DNA of 64,000 bases from Pictodentalium vernedei (Eukaryota; Mollusca; Scaphopoda; Dentaliida; Dentaliidae): positions 36,646,484 to 36,710,483 of the forward strand of contig CM062291.1 in NCBI GenBank assembly GCA_031216915.1, in the 5' to 3' direction. Every line of letters begins with the position of its first letter. Position 1 is the first letter of the stretch. A program made the translations under genes and the position numbers. The notes beneath the pieces are model-generated. The model saw only the letters and a list, made by a program, of their open reading frames with translations, was not told the origin of the DNA and searched no databases. Below, piece by piece: positions 1-11,926 of the stretch.

Positions 1-71
1 TTACAGCAATTGCTGTAGAAGCACCAGTTTTCCACAGCAATATTATTGCCGAGGAAACAAGGACGATTACC

Positions 72-179
72 AGGACTGCAGAAAATCAAGGGGGGTGCAA
101 AAAATTGCCCTCCTCAATTTGTTCTCAATGTGCAGTAGGCGTGCAGCACTCCTGCACTCCTAAAGAATGCCAGGCCTGT
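72..179 (+). repeat. Dispersed repeat, 'cagaaaatcaag...gccaggcctg' family
   Basis: About 108 bases running from 'gactgcagaaaatcaagg' to 'gaatgccaggcct'. A second copy with the same order of words lies at 32081-32177, and a weaker one at about 31742-31803. It has no coding frame. The bases before it (1-71) and after it (180-640) show only a C-run at 265-292 and a stretch of 'ggaatcccc' words (490-530) whose reverse complement recurs at 1380-1460. I cannot assign the family. Confidence 0.5.
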
Positions 180-652
180 GATCAGTTTTCAAACCATGAC
201 AATGGCCCATATTAACTTTGGAGACTGAAGTCATGTTACTTCCGTACTATAATGAATGTCAAGTCCCCCCACCCCCCCCCCCCCCCCCCCCCCACGCAAA
301 ACACTGTATCAGCGTTTTTGCCTCTATTTTAGTATGACATGTGATAGCTGGGTGAAAATAGTAGTTGAAATGAGGTTTGAATTGGGGTGGGCAATAAGAT
401 TGGGTACTGAGTCCCCTAAACCCATAATCCCCACCCCACCCCGCGCTCCGACATAGCATCGAACATGGGTACCAGTCGGTCGCCCTAAACACCGGAATCC
501 CCCAAATCTCCCGGAATCCCCTAAAACATCCGGAACACCCTCGAAATATCCCAGATTCTCCATGGGAATGTCTTTTTAAAGCACAATAGAAGACTTTAAA
601 AAATATTGTCACGTATGTTCACTTTTTAAAGTGATGTTTGCAGCTGACGAAT

Positions 653-999
653 TATTATTTATTTATTTATTTATTGGTGTTTAAGGTCACATACTTATGC
701 ACAATGGCTAATCGTGACCGTGACAGTTTTATGGGTGGAGGAAGCCGGAGTACCTGGAGAGAACCACCGAGCAACGACGAGCAGCTGTCAGCTCTCCAAC
801 ATCGTAACTCTGAACTCTGCACCGCAGCACAGGCAGGGTTAGATTGGTTGAAGACATGAGCACCACCGACGTGCAGTACGCCTCAGTACACAGCGTCATC
901 GTGCCCCCATGTAGGCAATTGGGGTGAAGTGTCTTGCCTAAGGACACAACGCGGTTGCCGCAGCCTGCACCTCTACCAACTGAGCCACCGCGCCCCCAT
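653..999 (-). mobile_element. tRNA-derived SINE, full length, minus strand
   Basis: Read on the minus strand it begins with a tRNA-like head (A box 'tggctcagttgg'), continues through a body with 'gtcctTaggcaagacacttcacccc', and ends 'accaataaataaataaata'. It is flanked by a perfect 9-base duplication, 'ctgacgaat', at 644-652 and 1000-1008. The same body and tail are found in copies at 47412, 48907 and 53708, and with a different head at 45894. Pol III transcription and LINE-driven insertion are family knowledge. Small ORFs in it are chance. Confidence 0.9.
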
Positions 1000-1008
1000 C
1001 TGACGAAT

Positions 1009-2489
1009 GGAATCACTAAAAATGAAAAACGGGTATATTTGACTGTTCTGTTTGGTTCAAGAATTTGAATGGTCGATTTGTTTCCACCTTTCAAAATTAG
1101 TATGCGTCATTCTGTAGGATTTCGGGACCATGTGAACCATTAGATTTGCAGACTTCTCTGCAACAAAAACGCTTATCAGGTTGTGGGGATGGGGTCATAA
1201 AGCAGTATTATCACAGTAATTACACACATAATAACAGATAAAAGAAAATACCAGTAAGCTGACGCGGAGACAAAATGTCTTCATCACCGATATGAACGGA
1301 ATAGTATTTTTTTTTTATCAGTGTGTTTAATCGGACACATAGCCATCAAAAACCTTCTCGAAATTGACAAATTAAATGAGGATTCCAGGAGATTCTGCGT
1401 GTTTTGGGGGGGGGGGGGGGATTCCGGGGTATTTGGGGGGTTTCCGGTGTTTAGCCTTAGGGCGACCCGTACGAGTTGCCAAAGTTTAATAAGAGTTGTC
1501 CAGCCGAAAATAAGTTAGAGTCGACCAGTTTTGGGTCCGACTTGACTGGTACGTTTGTCTTGTGAATGACTGTATTGAACCCGATGGGGCAATTCGTCGT
1601 GGTACTGCCGACTCGGACTGTACTGGGTAGTGCAACGCCAACAACAACAGTCAACAGCACACAAGTTGTGGAAACTTTAAAAAGTACGAATTGTCTAACA
1701 CCACAAAACCAAGGGGTTCGCTTCCAACTTAAATACAAGTTCGTGAGAAAGTTTTCAAAAAGTTCTAATTGGAAGTAGGATGAATCTATCACTCTGTATG
1801 ACCCAAACCAGATAAGACGATCTTGAAACTTTCGCTGTTGTTGTTGCACTTCATGGTGATTCTTTCTCTCGAGTTAAAAATTTTGAGTGCGCATGTTCAT
1901 AATTGCCGAGCTTTATCGAAGTGCCAAGGTTCCGCTCCACACTTTTCCAGACACTTTCATCAACTCTCTTCAACTCAGTTTTCTACGGAAGCGAATTGTA
2001 TACTTGCGTGAATAGAATGAGCCCTTCAAAGGTTAAAATAACTGAAGAAGTTAAAATTTGGCTTTAAAGTTAAAATTGTAACTTTTAAATTTAGAATTTG
2101 AAATTTTAACTTTTGAAAGGCCCTTTTTACGCAGGTTCCTAATATGCTTCCGTAGTTTTCTCACCCAAGGCATGTGTGTAACATTATTAAAATCAACTAA
2201 AAACATACAGTATTTTCTCACAAAGTAGGAATAAACAATCTGAATCCTGGTGAAATAATTCACCGCCAAATGCACAGCTTCAACACAGAGATTGCATTTA
2301 AAAAATGTCGAAACCAGTCATTTTCGTCCACCCAGCAACCTTAAAAATAGAATTTTGCCTCTACCCCACCTACCAACCCCAGGAACATATCGTCCCATGT
2401 TTCTAAAATGCTAACAAATTATATATTTCCTTGTCATTTTTAATTACATGCCTGGGTACAACTCTGTGTAAAAATGGCACTCACAAGGT
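1009..2489. other. No gene recognised
   Basis: No coding frame has splice signals or a recognisable domain. There is a G-run at 1405-1418, the inverted 'ggaattcc' words noted at 490-530, and an AT-rich self-complementary stretch at about 2040-2125 made of 'aagttaaaatt' words. The ORFs at 1457-1849 (minus) and 1566-1778 (plus) occupy the same bases and resemble no family I know. Confidence 0.5.
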
Positions 2490-2640
2490 ATCCAGCGTTT
2501 TCGCCACCGAGCGATTTCGCCCCTCGGCGATTTCGCCCTCAAGCCGGCCCATTTCGCCCCAAAGAGTCGGCCATTTCGCCCCCCAAAAATATATTTCGCC
2601 CCCAAATGGTCGGCCATTTCGCCCCAAGGAATTATTACTG
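2490..2640 (-). repeat. 16-bp GC-rich minisatellite, left block
   Basis: Imperfect repeats of 'ggcgatttcgcccctc'-type words, for example 'cgatttcgcccctcggcgatttcgccc'. This is the reverse complement of the block at 6700-6835, and both share the longer word 'gcgttttcgccaccga'. The two inverted blocks bracket the fold-back element and the PHD-like exon. Confidence 0.8.
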
Positions 2641-2657
2641 AATAAAGTGGTTATAAG

Positions 2658-5600
2658 AATGAATGAAAGGTTTTAGCGCGCCGAAGGCGCGCAGGGACGA
2701 TGTGGGATTTACAAATCCCTTGCGACCCGGTTAACCTTATTTTTCCCTTGGATCACACAGGCCTAGCTTTCCTATTGCCCAAAATGGAGTCTGAAGGGGT
2801 TATGCATGCGGTTAGAATACCCGGCAGTTTACGTTTGTAGTGTTAGATGGTCAATACTCAATCCCTCAACGCCTTTAAAACTATTAGAGGGCGAGTTCTA
2901 TTCGGTTCCAGTTCGGCGATGGTAGAGGTTTGAGTCCTACCATGGTGGCGAGCCCCAGAATGTAAAGTTGAGCGATGGCAAGTTAAAGGGAAGAAGAGAA
3001 AAGAAAACCAAACAGCAACGCCGGTTTGGTAGCGGCCCCGGTATATGACCATAGCGGTTACAAAAGAGAAGTGGAGAAAGCTCCAACAGTATAGTTTTAA
3101 AAAACCAGGAGTCATCCATCAAGCCTTCTGGGAGATAGGATGCCGTATGTGATTTTGAGGTATCTGGTTATCCTTCGGGAATTCCAAATGACCTCCTCCA
3201 CACCCCCCCCCCCCCCCAAAAAAAAAAAAAAAAAAAAACTCTCACTGACACACACCCTCAAGCCCTTAAAAGGGCTGTTAAATCTTTATTCAAATGTTTA
3301 TTTATATCAAATGTACACTCGTTCCCAGCCAGACAAGCTTGTTTCAATCCTTGCCTATCGTTTGGTGGTTTCTTGTATATGTTGCAGAAAGGTAGGTTGC
3401 ACCAATTCCTCCTACGCTTTGTCTACCATTTCCATGCGTCTTCTTGATTAGAGTGTTGCAAGAAAATTTGAGAATGTTCAGTTAGAAAAGTTATAGGTAG
3501 AGAGAAAGATAGGTATCCGCTATTGTATATTGTGCATGCTGTGTGATTGTTGCTATGGATGGGGTAAGGGGTGTGTTTCTTCGGAGCCCACTCCCCACAC
3601 GCAGAGTTGCGAGGCAATCCTCACAGACTCAATCCTAAAGATCTCAATGAGTAGCGAGGCAATCCTCACTGACTCCATGCTATTGAGTACTTTTAATTTA
3701 CTGTGGATTATTTTGTTTTTCTGTTTAGGGTTCGGTGTTCGTTCAGCTTCACCATTGATTCACTGTCCTGGAGAGTGTGGAGGGTTTTGTTATATAGATC
3801 TTATTAAACGCGTTTCAATCGCGCTTCAGCAGAGTTGCGAGGCAGTCCTCACAGACTCTATCCTAAAGTTCCCAATGAGTAGCGAGGCAATCCTCACTGA
3901 CTCCACGCGATTTAGTTATATTGTATAATTTTTATTTTTTTTTTTTTTTTTTTTTATTTTTTATTTTTTTTTTATTTTTTTTTTTTTTTTCTGGAAACTT
4001 ATTTTGTTTTTCTGTTAAGGGATCGGTGTTCGTTCAGCTCAACCATTAATTCACTATAAGTGGTTATATTAATAATATATCTTCTTTTATTTGTAATGAT
4101 GAATGAACAGTTTCTCCATACAAGTATCGTATGACTCACAATCATTGTTTAGAACAATATCGCAGATTAAACAAGTGCCGGTAATCACCAATTGATCTAT
4201 AAAAATCCAAAGTGTTATTGGAAGTTCTTTTGATGGTGTTGTTATTTTGATCATGACTGGTGTTGTTTTTGGTGATAAACGCTAACTGGTTTGTTACATG
4301 TTCGGTAATTATTTTTTTTGATACATGTTGTTTTTGTGATGTGTGATCACTCCCCCTTTGATGATGTTGTTTTGTGATGTGTGATCACTGACTTGTTTGT
4401 AGAGTTATTGAGATAAATTCCTGGTTTAAGTAATGGGTGCAACCTACCTTTCTGCAACAGGAGGTCATTTGGAATTCCCGAAGGATAACCAGATACCTCA
4501 AAATCACATACGGCATCCTATCTCCCAGAAGGCTTGATGGATGACTCCCGGTTTCTTAAAACTAAACTGTTGGAGCTTTCTCCACTTCTTTTTTGTAACC
4601 GCTATGGTCATATACCGGGGCCGCTACCAAACCGGCGTTGCTGTTTGGTTTTCTTTTCTCTTCTTCCCTTAAACTTGCCATCGCACAACATTACATTCTG
4701 GCTCGCCACCATGGTGGGACTCAAACCTCTACCATCGCCGAACTGGAACCGAATAGAGCTCGCTCTCTAATAGTTTTAAAGGCGTTGAGGGATTGAGTAT
4801 TGACCATCTAACACTCCAGCGTAAACTGCCGGGTATTCTAACCGCGTGCATAAACCCCTCAGACTCCATTTTGGGCAATAGGAAAGCTAGGCCTGTGTGA
4901 TCCAAGGGGAAAAAAATAAGGTTAACCGGGTCGCAAGGGATTTGTAAATCCCACGTCGTCCCTGCGCGCCTTCGGCGCGCTAAAACCTTTCATTCATTCT
5001 CTTTCTGCAACATATACAAGAAACCACCAAACGCTAGGCAAGGATTGAAACAAGCTTGTCTGGCTGGGAACGAGTGTACATTTGATATAAATAAACATTT
5101 GAATAAAGATTTAACAGCCCTTTTAAGGGCTTGAGGGTGTGTGTCAGTGAGTTTTTTGGGTTTTTTTTTTGTTGTTTTTTTTTTTTTTTTTTTTTTTTGG
5201 GGGGGGGGGTGGAGGAGGTCATTTGGAATTCCCGAAGGATAACCAGATACCTCAAATCACATACGGCATCCTATCTCCCAGAAGGCTTGATGGATGACTC
5301 CCTGTTTCTTACAACTAAACTGTTGGAGCTTTCTCCACTTCTTTTTTGTAACCGCTATGGTCATATACCGGGGCCGCTACCAAACCGGCGTTGCTGTTTG
5401 GTTTTCTTTTCTCTTCTTCCCTTAAACTTGCCATCGCACAACATTACATTCTGGCTCGCCACCATGGTGGGACTCAAACCTCTACCATCGCCGAACTGGA
5501 ACCGAATAGAGCTCGCTCTCTAATAGTTTTAAAGGCGTTGAGGGATTGAGTATTGACCATCTAACACTCCACCGTAAACTGCCGTGTATTCTAACCGCGT

Positions 5601-5750
5601 GCATAACCCCCTCAGACTCCATTTTGGGAAATAGGAAAGCTAGGCCTGTGTGATCCAAGGGAAAAAAATAAGGTTAACCGGTTCGCAAGGGATTTGTAAA
5701 TCCCACATCGTCCCTGCGCGCCTTCGGCGCGCTAAAACCTTTCATTCATT
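2658..5750. mobile_element. Large fold-back repeat element with about 750-bp inverted arms
   Basis: Both outer ends carry 'aatgaatgaaaggttttagcgcgccgaaggcgcgc' type sequence (written in the inward direction). The left arm, 2658 to about 3425, is repeated inverted at about 5005-5750. Both arms contain the same order of words: the GCGCGCCGAAGGCGCGC hairpin, 'aaggttaaccgggtcgcaag', 'accatagcggttacaaaag', a C/A or T/G homopolymer, and 'aagcccttaaaagggctgtt'. An extra copy of the outer half-arm in the inverted orientation lies at about 4460-4998, so it is not a simple two-arm element. I see no transposase and no clear target duplication. It stops 27 bases before the ATG at 5778. ORFs repeated in its arms (for example 4534-4770 and 5131-5523) reflect the repeat and are not believed to be genes. 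Confidence 0.75.
3600..3905 (+). repeat. Short direct repeat inside the fold-back centre
   Basis: 'agttgcgaggcaatcctcacagactcaatcctaaag...atgagtagcgaggcaatcctcactgactcca' at about 3603-3677 recurs at about 3832-3904. A second word, 'ggtgttcgttcagctTcaccattgattcact', recurs at about 3732 and 4027, so a unit of roughly 230-295 bases has been duplicated. Long T-runs fill 3929-3990. No gene is seen in 3430-4440. Confidence 0.6.
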
Positions 5751-5777
5751 CAACTAGATTTTTCATCATTCGTCATC

Positions 5778-6208
5778 ATGTCTTCCAACGTTCCGTGCAT
5801 TCACTACACCGGAGAAGTGAGACCACGTCAGCAAGCATTGCAGTGTAGTGGGTGTAGTCTCTGGCAGCATCGGACATGCGAAACTGGAATCTCCCAGTCT
5901 ACTTATAGAGAGGCTGTTAAAGCCGATGGCATCATCGACTGGACCTGTGTGGCATGCGAAAATCAAAATTCATCTCAACATAGTTCTGCATTAGATTTGG
6001 CACAACTGGAAACAAGATCAGCATCAATTGGCGAAGAGATACAGCTGGAGAGTACCCAGGTATCATCTGAAAACAGCTCATCTCCGGCCGGAGAGTTTGA
6101 AATTGAATTTAGCACAATAACAGAAAGTGCATCTGATGGGCCACTGGAAACTACAGACTTTAACGTCACAAGAGAACACAGATTAATGAGTCCAGAACTG
6201 CAGGAAGA
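5778..6208 (+). CDS. Candidate first exon of a PHD-like zinc-finger protein
   Basis: The frame opens at ATG 5778, the first Met after an in-frame stop at 5733, and gives 143 codons before a strong donor (GTAAGT) at 6209. Without splicing it would stop one codon later. Residues 7-60 hold an ordered Cys/His cluster: C7, C23-x2-C26, H31-x2-C34 and C57-x2-C60, with W29 before the His and W55 before the last pair, as in PHD-like treble-clef fingers. One ligand of the usual first pair is missing or is H9. I recall similar 'QHRTC..GIS...YR' modules from uncharacterised invertebrate proteins, some linked to transposase-like domains; this is memory, not a search. The rest is acidic and Ser-rich. The exon leaves in phase 2, which does not match the exon at 40619. 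A weaker donor at 6060 would give phase 0. Confidence 0.65.
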
Positions 6209-6212
6209 GTAA

Positions 6213-6690
6213 GTTTTATTTACTTAAAAATTACTTGGAATTCCGTAGAACCAGCATTTGGGAACGTTTTGGCCAATGTTTGGGTCAAATTGATCAACGC
6301 CTCGGCTTGGTGATGTTTTGGTTTGAGGACATTTTACCGGCACCAGCCGCCGCCATTGTGTTGTTCAAAACTTATATCTAGTTTCCAAGTTAAGCAAATT
6401 AATTTATCAAACAAATAAATGATTTTTTTATTTTCTATGCCAGTTTTAAAATGTTTTTACAAAAATTCAACGAAGGATATGCTGATTGCATGTAGTTTTA
6501 TCATGTCATTGTTTTTATATCATTCTATTAACCCTGTATTCTATAATTATGTATTCTGCATATTTTTATGAAATATGATTGTTAATGTATAAATATGTTT
6601 ATGAAATGTACACAGATGTTTGGTAATAAAAATGTCAAGATATTCGATAACCAAGTTGTTTCTTATCTATATACTTCTCCTGGTTGGGAC
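6213..6690. other. AT-rich presumed intron, no feature
   Basis: This lies downstream of the donor at 6209. It is AT-rich and lacks a coding frame or recognisable repeat. Confidence 0.4.
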
Positions 6691-6699
6691 GAAATTGGT

Positions 6700-6835
6700 G
6701 GCGAAACCGCCGAGGGGCCATTTAACCAAGGGGCGAAACCGCCGAGGGGCGAAACCGCCGAGGGGCGAAATCGCCGAGGGGCGAAACCGCCGAGGGGCGA
6801 AAAGGCTTCGGTGGCGAAAACGCCGACATTCACTC
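6700..6835 (+). repeat. 16-bp GC-rich minisatellite, right block
   Basis: Tandem 'gaggggcgaaaccgcc' units, about five with small changes, end in 'ggcttcggtggcgaaaacgccgac'. It is the inverted counterpart of the block at 2490-2640. Overlapping ORFs in two frames (6595-6867, 6620-6991) and the minus strand are by-products of the repeat length. Confidence 0.85.
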
Positions 6836-6865
6836 ACAAATGGTTTTCGACACAGTTCGCCCCCT

Positions 6866-6925
6866 GAGTTCCATTGTGTTCTATGTGCCAGTAGGCACAT
6901 AGAACACATTGAAATCAGGGGACGA
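6866..6925. repeat. Palindrome, hairpin-type MITE remnant
   Basis: 'gttccattgtgttctatgtgcc' faces 'ggcacatagaacacattgaaatc' across a 'agta' loop. The same palindrome recurs with changes at 33593-33655 ('gtgccagtaggcac' centre), so it is a dispersed family and not a single-copy cruciform. Confidence 0.7.
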
Positions 6926-7039
6926 GTTTTCCATAATTCCTCTGGTAATTTACTCCTGTGCATCAGACTTCAACTCAGTGAACAAACATAAAAAAAATTG
7001 TGTCTAGAAAATAGCCTGATGCAATCATATATCTTATAT

Positions 7040-8093
7040 TAAAATACATCTCCAATTTAAAGGGCATTTGATTGGAGGATTGGAAGGTGGTTGGCAGCTT
7101 GAGGACCAGGTGGTAGGAAGAGGACTTTAGACATTAATGGTGAGGAGTGCTGAACATGAAGGCTCTCACTGGCACTTGGTAATGTGTTCCAGTCCTTTAT
7201 GGTCCTGGGGTAGAAGGAATTTTTCCTAACTTCAGTACGACAGGATGGTAATTGGAACCCTTTTACATTTGTCCCACGTGATGTTCTGTCTGATGGAAAG
7301 AGATTTTTTGTTGTGTCTACATAGACTGTTCCGTTGATAAGTTTGTGTAACATTGTCAGCCTAGCTATTTTTCTACGGTCTTTCATGGCTTTCCAATTTA
7401 GACTCTCAATCACGGAGCTAACAGATGAAGTGTTATGGTGACGATTTGTTACATATCTCGCTGCCCTCCTTTGTACCATTTCAAGCCGGTGGATGTTTTT
7501 CTGATGGTACGGGCCCCAAACTGCGCTTGCGTATTCTAAGGTTGGTCTCACTAAAGATTTGTATGCTGTTTCCTTTAGTTTGGTATTATTTATGTTCAGG
7601 TTCCGTTTTAGAAATGCCATGGTCTTATTTGCCTTGTTGCAGATATTGTTGATGTGCTCATTCCATCTGAGATCTGAACTGATTGTATAGTCTAGATACT
7701 TTGCTGATTGAACTGTTTGCAAGATGTGACCGTGAAACTTGTATTCTCTTATTATTGGGTTTCGTTTTCTTGTTACTGTCAGAACGTTGCACTTGTCCGG
7801 ATGAAATTTCATTTTCCAGTTCGTTTCGCATTCTGCCAGTTTATCAAGGTCTTCTTGTAGGCATGTTCTGTCACTGTCCGATGTGATGGTTAGGTACACA
7901 ATAGTGTCATCGGCAAAGAGTCTGACCCTGGAGCGAATCCCTTCTGGCATGTCGTTTATATAGAAGAGGAATAGACTGGGTCCCAGTACGGAGCCTTGTG
8001 GGACGCCCGAGTCTACGTCAATTGTGTCTGATTTTTCCCCTTCTACAACTACCACTTGTTTCCTGTCAGATAGGAAGTTTTGGATCCACTTAT
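7040..8093 (-). pseudogene. LINE reverse transcriptase, C-terminal part (interrupted copy)
   Basis: This minus-strand frame from 8100 down to 7057 carries the second half of a non-LTR reverse transcriptase: 'GVPQGSVLGP' (residues 32-41 of the open frame), the catalytic 'FADD' box (62-65), a thumb with 'SLVRPTLEYASAVWGPY', and a C-terminus ending near 'SFYPRTIKDWNTLP'. These are Jockey/CR1-group features by recall. Its first half lies at 13252-13731, and the two meet exactly in frame (…KTN | KWIQ…) when the transposon 8094-13247 and one TTAT copy are removed. The apparent start Met at 8100 belongs to the inserted element. It is 5'-truncated and so unlikely to be active. Confidence 0.92.
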
Positions 8094-8283
8094 GAGTCAT
8101 TCTTCAAGTGGGGTATCTTTTCAAATTACAAAAGCCAACTTTTTTTCTTCTCTTAAAAACATTTTTTTTTCCAATTTAAGAAGATATGGGAAATAACAAA
8201 TGAGAAAATACGCAAAGTAGAGCTTATCCGCCCATTGTTAACAGGAAAATGCATTACTTTTGTGTGAGTGTGCACACAACTTG

Positions 8284-8677
8284 GTCATTGGTGTTACAGA
8301 CAATTCATTCATTCTTTCTTGTGTAAGATGAAGACTTTTGACATCTTTTCCTACTTTAGGTAATGTGTTTCTTGTCCACCAAATGCGTGGAAGTAAAATA
8401 ATTTGAAACTACATCCATCATGTTCCATTATAATGGCATTCAAACAGGCTCTCTTTAAAAACGGAAGAGCAAAACTATACACTTCAATGCGACAAATTCA
8501 CAATAAACATGCATAATAGTTTATTTTTCAGTCATCATTTTGGTCAATTTTAAAGAAATCAGAAATAAAACAGTGCATATTTCAGTTACAACTGACTTGT
8601 GCAAAATATGTTACTCGAAGATGGATAACACCAATGACACATAAATAACACCAATGACAGTGTGTAACACCAATGAC
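8284..8677. promoter_or_regulatory. Left subterminal cluster of the TAACACCAATGAC motif (4 copies)
   Basis: Copies lie at 8284-8297 (reverse orientation), 8626-8638, 8646-8658 and 8665-8677. The last three are exact and nearly tandem. The same word is clustered at the other end of the element (12451-13068). Repeated subterminal words of this kind are transposase-binding sites in several DNA transposon families; here that role is inferred. Confidence 0.7.
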
Positions 8678-8965
8678 AGTAAAAAGATAAAAAAAACAAA
8701 ACGGTGCCTCATAAAGCAGACACTTGCCTTGCATATGCTTTTTATAAAGAGAAACAACCAACTAACTTTAATGCATCATACATTGTGTGGAAGATATGGC
8801 TCCCGCTGAATCTTTGTAGCAAGCTAAACACAAATTATAACTTAAAAATATATATACCGTATTTTAATCATTTAATTTGCGAACAATAAAATTCAAATTT
8901 TGTCACAATGAACCTGATGATACATAATATTAATGCTCATGAAACTAATCATTATCAAACATTAC

Positions 8966-10906
8966 TTAGCAAGTATTCAATTCTAGCTCAGTTTCAATCA
9001 ATTTCCAAACAGGGGCCGAGATCATGTGTGTTCTACGGTTGGCTTGCTGGGGTTCGGGAATCAAACAGAGAATGTCACCTTCAGGGTACCAATTGACATC
9101 ATCTCTCAGACTCGGCCAGTAAAATTTATTACGGCGCATGCTAGCCATACATTAATCTTTACATCACCCTCCTCAACTGACAAAATTTTACCTGGATATG
9201 GTTGTTCATCATAAACAACAACACAGTAAAGACCAACGTGATGTGGTCGTATAAACTCTGGTCGGTCAAGGACTGAACCGAACCTTTCATTTTGTCCTAC
9301 ATTTGTATTGAGGTCTGTATTTGAAGACTTTGTTGTCTCTTGTTTGGATGGCTGGGGATAAACAAATAATTTCATACCATAGCACTGACAGTCAAATATT
9401 CCCTTATGCATTTTGCACACACAACTTATATTTCTGTATTGTAATTGCCCAGGCTTAGTGCACACAACCTGGTGTATTTGCATAGTTCCTTTGATTGTTG
9501 GTAAGTTCAGACTCATAAATTCATTTGATTTTTGCTCAATCACTGAAGAGTCAATGTAAAATAATAAAACTGAGGTCCCTTCGGTTTTAAGCATGTTGTG
9601 TCAAGCTGGGGCGTGTGGGATATCTTTTCCCCAATTTAATTAATCCGTCAGCTTTACGTTTAGGAGCCCCACCAATCCCATCAGCAGCACCTTTACCGTG
9701 GGAGGCTTCGAAAAAATTCTATGTTATCTGCAAAAATCCCATTTTGAAAGGATCCATTGAAAGGAGGAAGAAATTGTCATTTTGTTTGTATTGGGTGGTC
9801 GGTCCGTCTGTAAAGAAATGTAACATATTGACAAGTGGGTAGTTTTGTTTAACCATTTCCAACACTTGTTTTAAGTGGCACCATATGACAGGGGGATCAT
9901 GCTGAAGTGACTGGGAAATTGATGCAAATGGTATTACTTCATCGACGACATACAGGACGCCCATGTGAAGGGATGCCTGCTGATGCGAACCCCAAAAATG
10001 CACTGACTGTACTTCATTGGTGTATTTCACATGTATAATTTTAGCTAAAATCAACATTAATGATACAGGTGTTTGGTATTAAATTTTGCCTCATTGTTCT
10101 GTATATTTTGAATAGCCAAAAAATATTGAAATGGTGTCTTTTAAACCTGTGCAAAAGGTTTTGAAAATCATCTATGAATTTATCTAAATTTGATGTAATC
10201 TCTTCTTTCTGCGTAACAGTGATTGTGTCTGTGCAGTTTTCGATACTTTTTGTATTTTTAGAAACTTTCGGTAACCTACTGATAGCATTGAACCTCAGTG
10301 TTCCCTGGCAATGCTTGCTCAATGATTTCCATGGGGTACAAATTGTTTTTGCAAAGGTCACATTGGCCATAAGCACAGTCAGTAGAATATGGGTCACACA
10401 TGATCTGACTGACTAGATCGCAAAGATCTTTACTTTTAATTAAGTTCATTTTTTTCAATTTATTGGCCATGAACTGCAAATTTCCATGCAGTTTACACTG
10501 ACATGTTTGAAAAATGAACATTTAAAGTTCTTTTCAATTCCTTGGGTTTTCTTTTCCAGTTTTGAAGCAAAGTCCTTGTTCTTGTCCTTGGCCTTGCAGT
10601 TGCTTGTGTGGCGATATTTAGTTTTGCTGCCAATCTTTCATATCGTTTCCTAAACATTTCGGCTCTCTTGTATATGTTTCTATTTTCTGTTAACGGGCTT
10701 TTATTTTCTTTATAACACAGCGCCCTATCCCTTGCTAGTAGTAGTTTGCGACCACAGGTTTTTTGTTGACTGAAATGAGAAGAAGAAAACATAATTGCCA
10801 ATAGTCTAAGGGGCACATGAATCCCAAAAGTGAAGTTGTTGAGTGCGTGGGGTGGGGGCGGGGGTGAGTGGGGGCGGGGGCACAACTTTGGACAGGGCAA
10901 GTTCAT
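8966..10906 (-). pseudogene. Decayed DDE-like transposase of the 5.15 kb element
   Basis: Minus-strand pieces in several frames follow one protein order. The N-terminal basic region lies at about 10906-10500 ('RAEMFRKRYERLAAKLN'). A Cys-rich block is at 10521-10276 ('CQCKLHGN', then C-x2-C near 'CDLC'). Next comes 'INVDFS' at about 10045, ended by a stop where a Glu is expected and followed by a frame change. A block with 'VQSVHFWGSHQQASLH' and 'HFFTDGPTTQYK' is at 10030-9719, and a C-terminal module at 9594-8966 includes 'VGLYCVVVYDEQPYPGKI' and, after another frame change, 'RNKFYWPSLRDDVNWYPEGD'. I recall this order (DFSENY, SDGP..QY, YPG, WP.R.D..WY) from uncharacterised transposase-like animal proteins. 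The two Asp are candidate catalytic residues. At least two frame changes and one stop make it inactive. Confidence 0.75.
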
Positions 10907-11926
10907 CAGATCAAATAGACATGCAAATTAGATATATATCCCAACCGTGTAGTTTTTGCAGGATGTTTTCTCTGTCAGTGCATTTCAAAAATCTAGTTTT
11001 GATTCGGTCAGTGAGTCAATTGAATATTTCGTTGCACAGGATCACACAACCAGAAGAGGAATTTCTCTCCGGACATTTTTCCCCAAGAAGAACCCCTCCC
11101 CTCCCCTCCCCTCCAGGATGAGATCCCTCCTTCTCTGAGTCCTTTTTTTTAAATTAAAAAAAAAGATATGAAAATAGAACACTAGGTATAATGGGGCGAA
11201 GTGATAATATTAACCATTTCCAACATTCAAAAAGCTAGAGTGTGCGTATAGGGAAGTTCAATAAGAAAATACGGATGTGGGTGACCCTGGGACCTCTGTA
11301 ACTTCGGACCAAGTGACTTCTGTACAATTTGGTGGTGACTTCGGACCACAAAAAGCGATCTCGAACTGAGGGAACATGTTCGGACACAGTGAAAATGATT
11401 TCGTCCCTGACTTATTGAGCCCTTGACAAGGTGATTTGGGAACTCCCAAGTATTTTGGGCCTATGGAATTGCAGTAGGGTTTAAATCCGAAATCTCCAAA
11501 AATGGGTCACGTTACTTAGATCGATGTGGCAGAGGTTCGAGTCACTACAGCTTGAAAATAGGCATTCAGTTAACTGTATTGAGAGCCGCCCAATAACTCA
11601 GTTTGCACGAGAAAGCAAAAACAGATTCTATTCGTCATGATTGTCACTTGAGGCAGAGGCTGTCAAGTTCTCGCCAGATCATTTCCGTGATGATGACGGC
11701 ACACTGCTCTCGTCCGCCATTGCTACCAAATGGAGATGATGGTTGATTAACGATGATGTTGGTGTAGATATTCAAATATAATTAATGACAGTGATGTCAT
11801 ATCTCGTTAGCAATTACATGTAAAAGTGATGGAGATCTTTTCACCAAAGTTAAGAAGTGTCATCATTATTATTTGAAAAGTGAGAGTCGTGCGAATGCTG
11901 ACCTCAAAACGCTAGGCTTCAGTGGC

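Noticed and set aside
259-612. Gly-rich ORF near the left edge
   Set aside because: It depends on a C-run at 265-292 and overlaps other equally open frames.
4534-5523. Duplicate 78-residue genes in the fold-back
   Set aside because: The same peptide appears because the arm is repeated. The third copy is inverted and differs, and no start or splice evidence exists.
8100-8100. Start codon of an independent RT gene at 8100
   Set aside because: The Met and the next two residues are encoded by the inverted end of the inserted transposon. The LINE frame truly continues from 13252.
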